From Acidobacteriota bacterium (lineage in GTDB: Bacteria > Acidobacteriota > Terriglobia > Terriglobales > Acidobacteriaceae), in NCBI GenBank assembly GCA_018268915.1, contig JAFDVQ010000013.1, forward strand, positions 1 to 64,000: a stretch of 64,000 bases of DNA, written 5' to 3'. A program made the position numbers and the translations under genes. Shown piece after piece: positions 40,945 to 51,041 of the stretch; the stretch's first letter is position 1, and each line of letters starts with the position of its first letter. The notes beneath the pieces were generated by a model, which saw nothing but the letters and a program-made list of their open reading frames with translations, did not search any database and had not been told where the DNA came from.

Positions 40945-42254
40945 GACAACGTCGACCTCAGTCCGCTCCACCGAAGTCTGCGAAGACCGCCCTGGTGCAG
41001 ATTGAGAAACCAATCTATGGCGGAGCGTTCCTTGCGCGCAACGATGGGAAAGCCACCTTTGTTCCGATGGTCTTGCCCGGTGAGCAGGCGCGCGTCCGCA
41101 TCACTCAAGACAAGAAGAGCTACGCCATTGCCGAACCCGAAGAGATCTTGTTGGCGTCGCCGAGCCGAGTGCAAGCTCGCTGCCCTCACTTCGGGATTTG
41201 CGGGGGCTGCAGTTATCAGCACGCCGGGTATGAGACGCAACTCTCGCTTAAGGAGCAGATCCTGCGTGAAACTCTGCAACGTGCGGGTGTGAAGCCGCCG
41301 GAGCAGATCGAAGTGCTTTCCGGCGATCCCTGGGGCTACCGCAACCGGATTCGACTCGCCTTCGACGCTGCTGGGCGCGCTGGCTACCGCAGTCGCGGGT
41401 CTCATGACATCATCTCGATCAAAGAGTGTCCGATAAGCGCGCCTCTGCTTGTGAAAGCTGCCTTCAGCGCATCAGAGATCCTCCGTTCCTCAAAGGTGAC
41501 GTTCCAGCCATTGGAACTCTCGCTCTTCTGCAATGCAGAGGAGGACTCGCTGATTGCCAGCGTCTTCGTCAATGGAACTTCGACCGCAGGCTTCGATCGT
41601 TTTGCGGCTGCATGGAAGGAGAGCGTCCCCGAGCTGGCCGGCGTCGAGTGCGTTCAACAGCCCGTCGCGGATGAAGCTCCGAAACAACTTGCCAAATGGG
41701 GAAGGAGTTCAATCAACTACCACGCCACGGGTTTCGATTACCGCGTCGATCACGGTGCCTTCTTTCAAGTCAATCGCCGGCTCATCGATGCCTTCGTTCG
41801 ACGCGTGATCGCTGATCACCAGGGAAACCTGGCATGGGACCTTTATGCGGGAGTTGGCTTGTTTGCGCGGCAGCTTGCGAAGCACTTCAGCGAAGTTGTC
41901 GCGGTTGAGTCTGCGCCGATGGCAAGAGAGGCGTTGTCAGAGAATCTGCAGGGCACCACCGGCCGCAGCGTGACGACCGATACGCTGTCATTCTTGAATG
42001 AACAGCGCTCAGGTGCAAAACCTGAGCTGATCGTTCTTGATCCACCACGCGCGGGGCTCGGTTCCGAAATCACGTCTCTTCTCGGAAAGATCGCCGCGCC
42101 GTCAGTCGCATACGTCTCATGCGATCCGTCTACGTTGGCTCGCGATCTAAGGGAGGTGATCCCTTCGGGTTACTCCATTGCCTCTGTCGCGCTTGTAGAC
42201 CTTTTCCCGCAGACCTTCCATCTTGAGACGGTGGTCACATTGCAGAAGTTTTGA
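40941..42254 (+). CDS. rlmD: class I SAM-dependent RNA methyltransferase (RlmD/TrmA type)
   Basis: 437 aa. An N-terminal TRAM-like beta domain (IEKPIYGGAFLARNDGKATFVPMVLPGE) precedes a 4Fe-4S Cys cluster (CPHFGICGGCSYQ, about 75-85). A SAM-binding Rossmann segment (LAWDLYAGVGLFARQL) follows. The RumA/TrmA catalytic block is LIVLDPPRAGLG with VAYVSCDPSTLARDL, whose Cys is the nucleophile. It methylates uracil C5 in 23S rRNA or tRNA. The RlmD symbol is by architecture; RlmCD- or TrmA-like specificity cannot be excluded. Confidence 0.85.
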   Translation: MRQRRPQSAPPKSAKTALVQIEKPIYGGAFLARNDGKATFVPMVLPGEQARVRITQDKKSYAIAEPEEILLASPSRVQARCPHFGICGGCSYQHAGYETQLSLKEQILRETLQRAGVKPPEQIEVLSGDPWGYRNRIRLAFDAAGRAGYRSRGSHDIISIKECPISAPLLVKAAFSASEILRSSKVTFQPLELSLFCNAEEDSLIASVFVNGTSTAGFDRFAAAWKESVPELAGVECVQQPVADEAPKQLAKWGRSSINYHATGFDYRVDHGAFFQVNRRLIDAFVRRVIADHQGNLAWDLYAGVGLFARQLAKHFSEVVAVESAPMAREALSENLQGTTGRSVTTDTLSFLNEQRSGAKPELIVLDPPRAGLGSEITSLLGKIAAPSVAYVSCDPSTLARDLREVIPSGYSIASVALVDLFPQTFHLETVVTLQKF

Positions 42255-42301
42255 TCCTGATAGTCTTGCGCCCATAAAGAATCTCTAGATCCTCGGGCCG
42301 C

Positions 42302-45007
42302 ATGAAAGCTGATCAGATACACGGCGGGCCACCAGCGCTCCACGCACAAAGAGAGCCAAGAGCGGGAGCACCGCTTTTCCATGCAGCATGGTTGTTTGGC
42401 GCCGGCATCATCGTCGCCCATTTCGTGTGGCTTCGACCCGCATGGCTTCTCGTCGCGCTTGCTCCCATTGCGGTTCTCGGCGGCTTTGCAGCAATTCGCT
42501 CGCAACGACTGATATGGCTTCCATCTAGATGCTTGTGGTGCATTCTCGGCGTCTGGTGCGCCGAGATGCAGCCCCAGCCGGCGCCGGAGCGGGATCTCGC
42601 AGCGCTCTCCGATGGCCTGATGCGCACCGTAGAAGGTACTGTCGTCGATGCTGGCCCTGTACGGCTTGAGTCCGCGGCAGAAACCGGTGATGTTTCGACT
42701 GAAGGGCCATCTCAGAAAATCGACCTTCGCATTTCGTCCGTCGAGATAGTTTCCGACGACGAAGATGTTCAGAAAGTCGGCTCGGGCATCGTTCGAATGA
42801 CCGTTCATTGGCCTCCGGGCACAACATCTCCTCCCGCGCTCAGCTGTGGACAGCGTATTCGAGCCGATGCGCCGCTCATGCTGCCCGATATTTATCGAGA
42901 CCCTGGCGCCTGGAACTACAGAGACTACCTCCTTGATCAAGGCATCACCTCTAGCGCGTCGATCAAAGCCGACAGGTTGTTGACTATAGACTCTGCTGGC
43001 GATAGGGCATTTAAATGCCGCATCACCGAGTGGCAACACGCGGCCAGCTCGCGACTCATTGCACTTCCACTTGCAATGCAAAAGTTACCCGCGGGAATCA
43101 GACTCAGCAATGACGACGCCATCATGCTCGCTGCCATGATCACTGGCGATCGTACCTACCTGACTCATTCCTTGCGCGAGGGTTTTGAGCGCACAGGTTC
43201 GTTCCACATGCTTGTCGTCTCCGGCCTTCACCTCGGAATCGTTGCAGGCTGCATCTTCTGGGCTTCACGTAAACTCCATCTGCCGCAACTCCCGGCCAGC
43301 GTGGTCACTCTCGTTGCATCGCTCGCATACGCACTCTTTACCGGATTTGCGACTCCGGTGCAGCGCTCACTATGGATGGTGTCGCTTTATCTTGTTGGCC
43401 GAGTGTTTTACCGTCAGCGCAACGTACTCAACACCATCGGATTCGCCTCGCTCTGCCTGCTTGCGGCGAGTCCGCGCAGCCTCTTCGAATCAAGCCTCCA
43501 GATGACGGTACTTGCAGTCGTCTCGATCGGAGGAATAGCCGTTCCTCTACTCGAAAAAACGATCCACCCGTACTTCACTGCGACGCGCGATTTGCGGCAG
43601 GTTGCCCTTGATGTGAAGCTGCCTCCAGCACAAGCACAGTTTCGAGTGATTCTTCGCATGTTCGGCTTCGCCTTGAGTCGATCGAGCCACAGGCTTGTCG
43701 GATGGAAGACCTTTCCCTGGACAGTCCGCTGGATGATTCGCTGTGTGGAAGCACTTGTAGTCTCCTGCATCGTCGAGTTGGCGATGGCGCTGCCGATGGC
43801 CACCTACTTTCACCGGATCACGGTGTTTGCACTGCCGGTGAACCTCATCATCCTGCCGCTGCTCGTCGTTCTGGTTCCCAGCGCATTGATCACGCTTTTG
43901 CTGACACTGATCTCGTCGTCTGCTGGAGCTGTTGCAGCCACGATCACGGCAGTACTCCTTCATGTGGGAGTAGGCATCATTCAGCTGTTTGCCTCGGTTC
44001 GTACGGGCGACTTCCGGATTCCAGGACCTGTTCCCGTTCAGACAGCTGCGTTTTGCGTTCTCACGGGAGCAGCGTTGGTTCTCGCACGATTCGGAAACAG
44101 AGATGACCGAAACTGGCTCAGGCGCGCCGCTAGTCTTGCCATGATCCTTGCAGCAGTAGCAGTGGTCCTGCCGCGTCGAGTTGATCATCCACGCAACGCG
44201 CTCCTCGTTGAAGCCATCGACGTGGGTCAGGGCGACTCAATCCTGCTCATTGCCCCGGATGGGAAAACCTTGCTGGTCGACGGAGGTGGATTTGGCGGCG
44301 CCCCTCGACAGGCAGCACAGAACTTCGACATTGGCGAAGAGGTCGTCTCACCCGCGCTCTGGGCTCGCGGCATTCGCCATCTCGATGTCGTTGCACTGAG
44401 CCATGCTCACTCGGATCACATGGGAGGCCTACCCGCTATTCTGCGCAACTTCAAGCCTAAAGAATTGTGGGTCGGGAACAATCCGCTCTCTGAACCTTAT
44501 CTCGCCTTCCTTCGCGAAGCTCGAGAGCTCGGTGTCCAGATTCGAACCATGCGCACGGGCGATCGGGCGGTTCTAGGGAAAGTAGAGGTAAACGTGCTGT
44601 CGCCATCTCCCAACTACAAGACCGGCTTCGAGCCAGCCAACAATGACTCACTCGTATTGCGCGCACGGCATGGCGCCACCGCCGCTCTTCTTGAGGGAGA
44701 TGCCGAAGCTTCCATCGAGCGGGAGATGCTCGCCGAACCAGAGATCCAAAGCGCTCTGCTCAAAGTGGGCCATCATGGCAGCAGCACCTCGACACAACCA
44801 GACTTCCTCTCGCGCGTGTCGCCGCGCTTCGCGATCATCTCCTGCGGTCTCCATAATCATTACGGCCATCCGCGCACCGAGGTCTTGCAGTCTCTGCAGA
44901 AATCTCACGTGCGCACGTTCTCGACGGACGTCAATGGGGCAGTCTGCTTCACGTTAGATGGCAAGAGCGTAAGCAGCCTCGATTTCTGTGGGCTTCAAGG
45001 GCGCTAA
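42302..45007 (+). CDS. comEC: ComEC/Rec2 DNA-uptake channel
   Basis: 901 aa. An N-terminal DUF4131 region (about 20-230) has two helices and an OB-like domain. The Competence domain (about 255-590) shows GFERTGSFHMLVVSGLHLGIVAG and PVQRSLWMVSLYLVGR. The C-terminal metallo-beta-lactamase domain begins VEAIDVGQGDSILLIAPDGKTLLVDGGG and carries the HxHxDH motif ALSHAHSDHMGGLP (about 700). LLKVGHHGSSTSTQ is near 825. ComEC transports single-stranded DNA across the inner membrane. This suggests natural transformation ability, although no other com genes are in the window. Confidence 0.93.
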   Translation: MKADQIHGGPPALHAQREPRAGAPLFHAAWLFGAGIIVAHFVWLRPAWLLVALAPIAVLGGFAAIRSQRLIWLPSRCLWCILGVWCAEMQPQPAPERDLAALSDGLMRTVEGTVVDAGPVRLESAAETGDVSTEGPSQKIDLRISSVEIVSDDEDVQKVGSGIVRMTVHWPPGTTSPPALSCGQRIRADAPLMLPDIYRDPGAWNYRDYLLDQGITSSASIKADRLLTIDSAGDRAFKCRITEWQHAASSRLIALPLAMQKLPAGIRLSNDDAIMLAAMITGDRTYLTHSLREGFERTGSFHMLVVSGLHLGIVAGCIFWASRKLHLPQLPASVVTLVASLAYALFTGFATPVQRSLWMVSLYLVGRVFYRQRNVLNTIGFASLCLLAASPRSLFESSLQMTVLAVVSIGGIAVPLLEKTIHPYFTATRDLRQVALDVKLPPAQAQFRVILRMFGFALSRSSHRLVGWKTFPWTVRWMIRCVEALVVSCIVELAMALPMATYFHRITVFALPVNLIILPLLVVLVPSALITLLLTLISSSAGAVAATITAVLLHVGVGIIQLFASVRTGDFRIPGPVPVQTAAFCVLTGAALVLARFGNRDDRNWLRRAASLAMILAAVAVVLPRRVDHPRNALLVEAIDVGQGDSILLIAPDGKTLLVDGGGFGGAPRQAAQNFDIGEEVVSPALWARGIRHLDVVALSHAHSDHMGGLPAILRNFKPKELWVGNNPLSEPYLAFLREARELGVQIRTMRTGDRAVLGKVEVNVLSPSPNYKTGFEPANNDSLVLRARHGATAALLEGDAEASIEREMLAEPEIQSALLKVGHHGSSTSTQPDFLSRVSPRFAIISCGLHNHYGHPRTEVLQSLQKSHVRTFSTDVNGAVCFTLDGKSVSSLDFCGLQGR

Positions 45008-45018
45008 TACTGAGTGCC

Positions 45019-45039
45019 GCTCCGTCGCAGCGACCGAGC
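45019..45039. terminator. convergent palindrome between comEC and the TonB receptor
   Basis: GCTC-C-GTCGC at 45019-45028 and GCGAC-C-GAGC at 45030-45039 are inverted around a single base, with one internal mismatch. It occupies the 34-base gap between two converging genes. No T-tract. Confidence 0.4.
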
Positions 45040-45041
45040 AA

Positions 45042-48000
45042 CTAAAACCGCATTCGCGCACCAAACTGAACTTGCCTCGGGCGATAGAGGTCGGTCGCGT
45101 TGGTGTTCAATGGCTTGCCGAACTCGCTTTGCCCGCTCTTCAGCCCGGTAAGGAAGCTGAGCCGAGGCATGGAGCCGTTCAGCGTTCCTGGTTCGATTGA
45201 ATAGCCCACTGTCTCGATCTGTGTGACGTTTTGATGGTTGAAGAGGTTGAAACTCTCCGCAAGCAACTCAAGCTGCCGCATCTGGCCAAGGTCGAAGCGC
45301 TTCGCCATGCGCAGGTCAGCCTTCCATGTGGCGGGATATCGGTACGTATTTCGCCCAACGCCGTAAACGCGGTTGTCGCCGCCGTATCCGTTCATCCCGG
45401 TGCTCAATCCAATGATCGCCTGGCCGCTTACGTTGAATTCCTTCACGAGCGAGCCGGTGGTGCGCATGGTGAAGGGGAGACCGCTGCTGAAGTGACCAAT
45501 TCCGCTTAGCATCCAACCGTTTGCGACAGAACCAAGTCCTCCATGAAGCTTCCACTTCGGCTGCAGGACTGTCGTTGCCATCACCATGTGCCGGACATCC
45601 AGGTCGCTCGCACCGTATTCCTGACAGAAGTCGTTCGGATCAAGAACACTGGGGCCGTCAATCTGCAAGGACTCGTCCGGATTCCAGTCAGATGCATGAC
45701 CAAACGTATACCGCCCGCGAAAAGCCAAACCGCGGGCATTGCGGGAGAGCCGGACTATCAAGGCTTCGTAGGTCGAGTTCGCTCGGCTGAAGATTTCAGA
45801 GACTTGCTGATAATTCGCATTCATCCGCCCGCCAGCGATAGATTCTGCCGACGGCCAGGATGCAAAGAAAGGCACTGTGAGCAGCGGAGCCTTTATCGGG
45901 CCTGAGCCACTGGAATCCACCACTGCGTAAGTGATCGTCCTGGGGTTCACGGCAGAATCGATATTCGCGTCCTCTGTCACTGGCAGTCTTCGGCCAAGAC
46001 TAACGACTCCAGTGGCCTCAAGGTGAATGCGTCCCGGCAGCGTTTCCGCTAGCGATAGCTCTGCCTGGTGCACTTCAGCATTGTGGAACGACTCCGCAAA
46101 CTCCACCGCCGCTGGTTTCACAGCTTTGCCGGGTGCGCCCATCAGTACGTAAGGAAACGGCGGGGCCCCGCCTTCATTCAGGTTGTCGGTAGGACGCAGC
46201 AAGAACTTCAGATCGCCGTTCGCTGAGCCTGTTTGTGTGACCGCCGACAGAATCGCGGCATTCGGCGTGCGAGCGAAATACATCCCGTAGCCTAGCCGCA
46301 GCACAGGCCAACGGCTCTCTCCCAGCCCCCAGGCAAAACCCGCATGCGGTCCCCACTCCGCGCCGAGGGACGGTAGGATCTGCGTCAGCGGCAGGTCCGG
46401 GTTGTCGAGCTTGCCGATTGGCGCGGGGAGTTGCTCGAGTTCCCAACGCATCCCCAACGTGAACACAGCGTCCTTCCGGGGCTGCCATTGCGAGGTCGCA
46501 TATCCTTGCCAGTCATTGGTCGAAAGCGACCAGTCAGACGGCCCGATAGCTTGCGAGTAGTACGAGTAGCACGGCAGATAGCCGAGCCCGTGTAGCACTC
46601 CTGCTGCGTCACGCCACGGCTTTCCACGCTGATCGCAATTGTGCTGGTCCAACGGATTTAGTTCCCCATTCAGGCCGAAAGCACTGAATGCCAGCGCATC
46701 GGAGGCGAAGTCTTCGATGCTGGAGTAGTAGTAGGTGCCCGTCTGGTTTCGCAGGCGAGTCGTTCGATCAATTTCGTGACTCAACTCGCCGCCGAGATTC
46801 AACAGCACATTGCCGTGCGCCCACTTCACTTGCTGCAACAGACTGTAAATGCCTTCGTCTGGATATTTGCCTCGTCCTAACCGAGCGGGATTGCCGATCG
46901 TAAATCCATCGCGGGAATCCACCACGATTTGCGGCAAAACACCCCACGCGCTGGCGTTCAGAGACTGCTCGAAAGCCGACGGAGTTTCTGGCTCGGAGCT
47001 TCGAACATGACGGCCGAACGATAGCTGAGTCGACATCAGCATCTTCGAAGTCGCGAATGTGTCCCAACGGCCCAGCAACCAGTCGTTTGCTGCATGGATT
47101 GACCCGAGACTGTGCGCGCCGTATGTCTGCCAAGTCCGAGCAAACCCACCGCCGGGCGAATTGGTCCGCTGGATGTTTCCCTGCATCGTGAACCGGTGCC
47201 GTTCGCCTGCGTTCCAGTCAAGACGTCCGAAGCCACTCAGCTGATGGGAGGAACGCGCAGCCGGTCCAAGCAGCCCAGCCAGCGACTCGAGCAGCTTTGT
47301 ATAGGCGTTCATTGCCTGTGATGCCTGGTCAACTCCGCTCAGGCCCAGTTGCGCACTCAGCAGCTGCATCTGGTCATTCGCAGGCTGCGCGAAAAAACGG
47401 TCTGGATGGCGGACCGTAGATACGGCAGCGCCGTTCCGCTCGGATCCATCAACAGCGCCAAACCAGAACAGATGAGAACGGCGAAGTTCTCCCCCGAGAC
47501 CGGCACCCCATCGCATCTGAATATCCGAGGGCGTAAATGGTTCACCCGTAAATGTTGGAACAGTTAATGCGGAGCCCGACGCAGATTCATGCACCCACTG
47601 CGTAGAGGAATTCTGGGCCGCTAGCAGCCTCTGGCGACTAAATAGGGATACCTGGCCGTGCAGATGTTCGGTGCCACGCCGCGTTTCGATGCTGACGTCA
47701 GCACCATTCCAATTTCGAGTGCCCTCGTTTACCTCTCGCTCCAGGGCTTTGATCGCACTCGGGCCAGCCAGGAATTCGCTCGAATGATTTCGCATTGCTC
47801 CGCTGAATGGCGAATGCATGTGCAGATTGCCGAAGGCCAATCGCCGATCAGCCCTGATCCCTTCGTCTTTTTCGTCTGCAGCGACATTCGTTCTCCGATC
47901 GTCGATCATGAACGAGGCTGAGTCTGCCGCCGCCGGTAACGATTCAAGCTCCAAAGCATCCAGCCTCTCAGGGTCGTGCTGCAGAGTGTCGAGCCGAATC

Positions 48001-48686
48001 GAATCAGCCGCAATCTCTGGAGGCAGACGTGAAAGCAATGCTGAATCCTGCAGAGCAGCCAGACTGACCGGTTCAAGCGCTGCAAAGACGTGCGAAGGAG
48101 AAATCGGGACCAAAGCAAGCCCTGAGAGATTCAATACGGAGCGAGAGAGGCTTCGCTCTGACCCGGCCAGTGGCACCATTGTGAGTGAATCAAACGGAAT
48201 CGATGCCTCCAACTCCACTCGTCCGGGGCTGATGGGTATTTGCCGACTCGCGGTTGCCAACACACCGATTCCACGGGGTGCAGGTACAGAATCTTTTATC
48301 GAAGCAAGTTCTAAGACCGCGTCCGAAGTTTGCGTCCTTGAAAGTTCGATCGCCGCCTGAACGTGCGATTCGTGACCGGTTGAGACGACGATCCCACCGA
48401 CTTCTCCGCTGCCCTGAGGTCCCGTTGCAGCGAGAATATATTCGCCTCCTGCCAGGCCGTGAAAACTGTATCTTCCTCCGCGGGAGGTCTTGTCTTCGAT
48501 TACAGACCCAGTGAGCAGATTTCGCAGAGTGATGCTCACATTTTCCAGCGGAGCAGAATGAGTATCGGTCAGCACGCCTGTCAGCGAGCCGGTCATCTGT
48601 TGTGCTGCGACGCGAGAAGAAAGCGTGGCCGCAAAAATTAACAGCCCAGTCAACGTGAACGGCTTCCTTCCGAATTGCACTCCCAT
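45042..48686 (-). CDS. Oar-like TonB-dependent receptor with carboxypeptidase-regulatory domain
   Basis: 1214 aa. A signal peptide (LTGLLIFAATLSSRVAAQ) is followed by a CarboxypepD-regulatory domain (about 30-110: GSLTGVLTDTHSAPLENVSITLRNLLTG, GGRYSFHGLAGGEYILAA). Next is an unusual polar stretch (about 130-260, Ser/Leu/Asp-rich), then a plug-like segment (NWNGADVSIETRRGTEHLHGQVSLF, about 330-350) and a beta-barrel to the C-terminus ending QVQFGARMRF, with the terminal Phe. This is the common acidobacterial Oar-type outer-membrane receptor, probably for complex carbohydrates or peptides. The substrate is unknown, and no SusD-like partner is present. Confidence 0.85.
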   Translation of the reverse strand: MGVQFGRKPFTLTGLLIFAATLSSRVAAQQMTGSLTGVLTDTHSAPLENVSITLRNLLTGSVIEDKTSRGGRYSFHGLAGGEYILAATGPQGSGEVGGIVVSTGHESHVQAAIELSRTQTSDAVLELASIKDSVPAPRGIGVLATASRQIPISPGRVELEASIPFDSLTMVPLAGSERSLSRSVLNLSGLALVPISPSHVFAALEPVSLAALQDSALLSRLPPEIAADSIRLDTLQHDPERLDALELESLPAAADSASFMIDDRRTNVAADEKDEGIRADRRLAFGNLHMHSPFSGAMRNHSSEFLAGPSAIKALEREVNEGTRNWNGADVSIETRRGTEHLHGQVSLFSRQRLLAAQNSSTQWVHESASGSALTVPTFTGEPFTPSDIQMRWGAGLGGELRRSHLFWFGAVDGSERNGAAVSTVRHPDRFFAQPANDQMQLLSAQLGLSGVDQASQAMNAYTKLLESLAGLLGPAARSSHQLSGFGRLDWNAGERHRFTMQGNIQRTNSPGGGFARTWQTYGAHSLGSIHAANDWLLGRWDTFATSKMLMSTQLSFGRHVRSSEPETPSAFEQSLNASAWGVLPQIVVDSRDGFTIGNPARLGRGKYPDEGIYSLLQQVKWAHGNVLLNLGGELSHEIDRTTRLRNQTGTYYYSSIEDFASDALAFSAFGLNGELNPLDQHNCDQRGKPWRDAAGVLHGLGYLPCYSYYSQAIGPSDWSLSTNDWQGYATSQWQPRKDAVFTLGMRWELEQLPAPIGKLDNPDLPLTQILPSLGAEWGPHAGFAWGLGESRWPVLRLGYGMYFARTPNAAILSAVTQTGSANGDLKFLLRPTDNLNEGGAPPFPYVLMGAPGKAVKPAAVEFAESFHNAEVHQAELSLAETLPGRIHLEATGVVSLGRRLPVTEDANIDSAVNPRTITYAVVDSSGSGPIKAPLLTVPFFASWPSAESIAGGRMNANYQQVSEIFSRANSTYEALIVRLSRNARGLAFRGRYTFGHASDWNPDESLQIDGPSVLDPNDFCQEYGASDLDVRHMVMATTVLQPKWKLHGGLGSVANGWMLSGIGHFSSGLPFTMRTTGSLVKEFNVSGQAIIGLSTGMNGYGGDNRVYGVGRNTYRYPATWKADLRMAKRFDLGQMRQLELLAESFNLFNHQNVTQIETVGYSIEPGTLNGSMPRLSFLTGLKSGQSEFGKPLNTNATDLYRPRQVQFGARMRF

Positions 48687-49006
48687 GCGGACCCAACTTG
48701 CGGTCGAACTTTCGACCCGAGCTTTGAGTGATCTCCCGAGGCGGGAATGCCGCGCGAGATCCCACCAGATCGGTCAAACGTTCTGTATCAGCCGCATTTT
48801 CCTTGCAATGAATTTGGCAGCCATTGTAAGCACCTCAAAGAAAACACGATGGTGACTGCGCGCACAGGCAGCGCTGCCAATACGGGACGCCAACCCATAA
48901 GATCCTCGGGGACTGAGTTGATAGACTAAGAGAACGATTTAGGCGAACGAGAAACCACCCTTCGTCTCCGTCTGCGGTCGCTTAACTCGCTGATCCGGCT
49001 CAAATT
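48687..49006. other. intergenic divergent region with small palindrome
   Basis: 320 bases between the divergent TonB-receptor and obgE genes. GGTCGAA (48702-48708) and TTCGACC (48711-48717) form a 7-bp palindrome about 16 bases upstream of the receptor start. It could be an operator or a leader hairpin. GATCTC/GAGATC repeats lie nearby. I see no RNA gene or convincing promoter hexamers. Confidence 0.3.
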
Positions 49007-50026
49007 ATGTTCATTGATGAAGCTAAAATCCGGGTCAAGGCCGGCGACGGCGGGAATGGCTGTATGGCATTTCGCCGCGAGAAGTTTGTCCCCCGTGGCG
49101 GCCCATCTGGCGGCGATGGCGGCCGGGGCGGCGACGTGATCATGGAATCTTCGCAGCGCCATAACACGCTGATTCATTTCCGCTACAACCCCGAGCACAA
49201 GGGGCAGCGTGGCGAGCACGGGATGGGTTCCAACTGCACGGGCCTCGACGGCAAATCGGTTGTGCTGCAGGTCCCTGTCGGGACTGCTCTCTACGACATG
49301 GAAACTGGCGAGCTTGTTCACGACTTTTCCGAGCCCGACGAACGGATCGTCGTCGCCAAGGGAGGACGCGGAGGTCGCGGCAATCAGCACTTCGCCACCA
49401 GCACTCACCAGGCGCCCCGCGAACACGAGATGGGACGCCCGGGCGAGGAGCGCGCCTACCGTCTCGAGCTCAAGCTGCTGGCAGATGTCGGGCTCGTCGG
49501 ATACCCCAACGCCGGCAAGTCCACCTTGATCTCGCGCATCTCCGCAGCCAAACCCAAAATTGCTGACTACCCATTCACTACCCTCGAGCCAAATCTCGGC
49601 GTCGTGACCGTTGGCGAAGAGCCACACCAGCAATCGTTCGTCGTCGCCGACGTGCCGGGACTTATTGAAGGTGCGCATGAGGGCTCGGGGCTGGGTACAC
49701 AATTCCTTCGCCACATCGAGCGGACCCGGGTGCTCGCACATCTGGTCGACGTCTCCGATGCGTCCGGCCGCCCCGATCCCGTTGAGGACTTCAAGGTGAT
49801 TAACAACGAGCTTGCGAGCTTCGGAAACGGCTTGCTTGAGAAGCCAATGATCGTGGTGGCAACGAAAATTGATGCCGCGAATCCCGACAAGCTTAAGAAG
49901 CTGACGACTTACGCTAAACGCCGCAAATTGGAGTTTCATGCCATCTCAGCCGTTACAGGTCAGGGTATCAACGAACTGAAGTGGGCACTCGCAAAGCGTG
50001 TCCAGCCGATCGTAGAAGCGGAGTAA
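49007..50026 (+). CDS. obgE: Obg GTPase (CgtA)
   Basis: 339 aa. The glycine-rich Obg domain begins MFIDEAKIRVKAGDGGNGCMAFRREKFVPRGGPSGGDGGRGGDV. The G domain has the P-loop GLVGYPNAGKSTLIS (about 163), the switch I segment IADYPFTTLEPNLGVV, the G3 DVPGLIEGAHEG and the G4 ATKID. It is a ribosome-associated GTPase needed for 50S maturation and stress response. The usual rplU-rpmA neighbours are not upstream here. Short C-terminus, no OCT extension. Confidence 0.96.
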   Translation: MFIDEAKIRVKAGDGGNGCMAFRREKFVPRGGPSGGDGGRGGDVIMESSQRHNTLIHFRYNPEHKGQRGEHGMGSNCTGLDGKSVVLQVPVGTALYDMETGELVHDFSEPDERIVVAKGGRGGRGNQHFATSTHQAPREHEMGRPGEERAYRLELKLLADVGLVGYPNAGKSTLISRISAAKPKIADYPFTTLEPNLGVVTVGEEPHQQSFVVADVPGLIEGAHEGSGLGTQFLRHIERTRVLAHLVDVSDASGRPDPVEDFKVINNELASFGNGLLEKPMIVVATKIDAANPDKLKKLTTYAKRRKLEFHAISAVTGQGINELKWALAKRVQPIVEAE

Positions 50027-50075
50027 GTCCACGGGCACGCGCGTCCGGCTGATCTCCCGGCGTTACACTCAGGAA

Positions 50076-51020
50076 ATGCTGAAGAAGACTCTGTTTTTAC
50101 CTATCCTGGCCTGCGCGCTCGCCTTCCCCGCCGCCGCGCAAGACGTTAAAAGCTTCCTTGGTCGTTGGGACATGACCGTTACTGATAAGAATGGCGAAAC
50201 CTACCCCCAATGGTTGGAGCTGACCGACAACGGCGGCAAGATCGAGGGCCGCATTCAACCGCGGGGCGGCGCATGGCACCCCATCGAAGGCGCGAGCGTT
50301 GAATCAGGCAAGCTGGTCGTAAAAGTCGGTTCGACAACCACGTGGGAGCTCGCATCCTCCAGTGGCAAGCTCACTGGCACCGAAAAGCACGGCTCTGAAA
50401 GCGGCCCCGCGCTCGCTGGCGTTAAGGCGCCTACCCTGGATCGTCCCATGCCGAAGAGCTGGACTAAGCCGCGGCCTATCTTCGACGGCAAGGATCTGAA
50501 GGGCTGGGAGCCGATCGGCAACGTCGAGAACAACAAATGGGTCGCGCGCAATGGAGAGTTGGTGAATGACAACCCTGAGGTTCCCGGCCAGCGGACTCAT
50601 GGTGCCGCCAACATTAAAACTACTGAAAAGTTCCAGGATTTCAAACTTCATATCGAAGTGAACTGCCCGAAAGGCGGCAATAGCGGGATCTATATGCGGG
50701 GGCGTTACGAGCTGCAGATCGGCACCGAAGGCGGCAAGCTTCCGACGCATGAGATGGGAGCGATCTACAGCTGGTATCCTCCGCCGCAGGGATCTGAACT
50801 CGGCTTGGGAAAATGGACGACCTACGATGTGACCTTGGTCGGCAGGCACATTACTGTGTTGCGCGATGGCAAGATGTATCACGACAATGTCGAGTTGCCC
50901 GGTCCCACTGGAGGCGCGTTGGACAGCAATGAAGCGGAGCCGGGGCCGTTTTATCTGCAGGGCGACCACCATGGCGTCATCGCCTATCGCAACATCACCA
51001 TCTCTGTGCCGAAGAAGTAG
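50076..51020 (+). CDS. secreted DUF1080 (3-keto-disaccharide hydrolase-like) protein
   Basis: 314 aa. A signal peptide (FLPILACALAFPAAAQ) precedes a beta-sandwich N-terminal domain (FLGRWDMTVTDKNGETYPQWLEL, about 25-120). The DUF1080 concanavalin-like domain starts RPIFDGKDLKGWEPIGN and contains FQDFKLHIEVNCPKGGNSGIYMRGRYELQI, LGKWTTYDVTLVGRHITVLRDGKM and FYLQGDHHGVIAYRNITI. The family includes 3-keto-glucoside hydrolases and is expanded in Planctomycetes and Acidobacteria. It is probably a periplasmic carbohydrate-active enzyme. Confidence 0.85.
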   Translation: MLKKTLFLPILACALAFPAAAQDVKSFLGRWDMTVTDKNGETYPQWLELTDNGGKIEGRIQPRGGAWHPIEGASVESGKLVVKVGSTTTWELASSSGKLTGTEKHGSESGPALAGVKAPTLDRPMPKSWTKPRPIFDGKDLKGWEPIGNVENNKWVARNGELVNDNPEVPGQRTHGAANIKTTEKFQDFKLHIEVNCPKGGNSGIYMRGRYELQIGTEGGKLPTHEMGAIYSWYPPPQGSELGLGKWTTYDVTLVGRHITVLRDGKMYHDNVELPGPTGGALDSNEAEPGPFYLQGDHHGVIAYRNITISVPKK

Positions 51021-51041
51021 GGCTACCGATTAGTTGAACCA

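Noticed and set aside
47818..48360. 180-codon rightward frame inside the TonB receptor
   Set aside because: Ser/Arg-rich antisense frame in a low-complexity part of the receptor gene, with no start signal.
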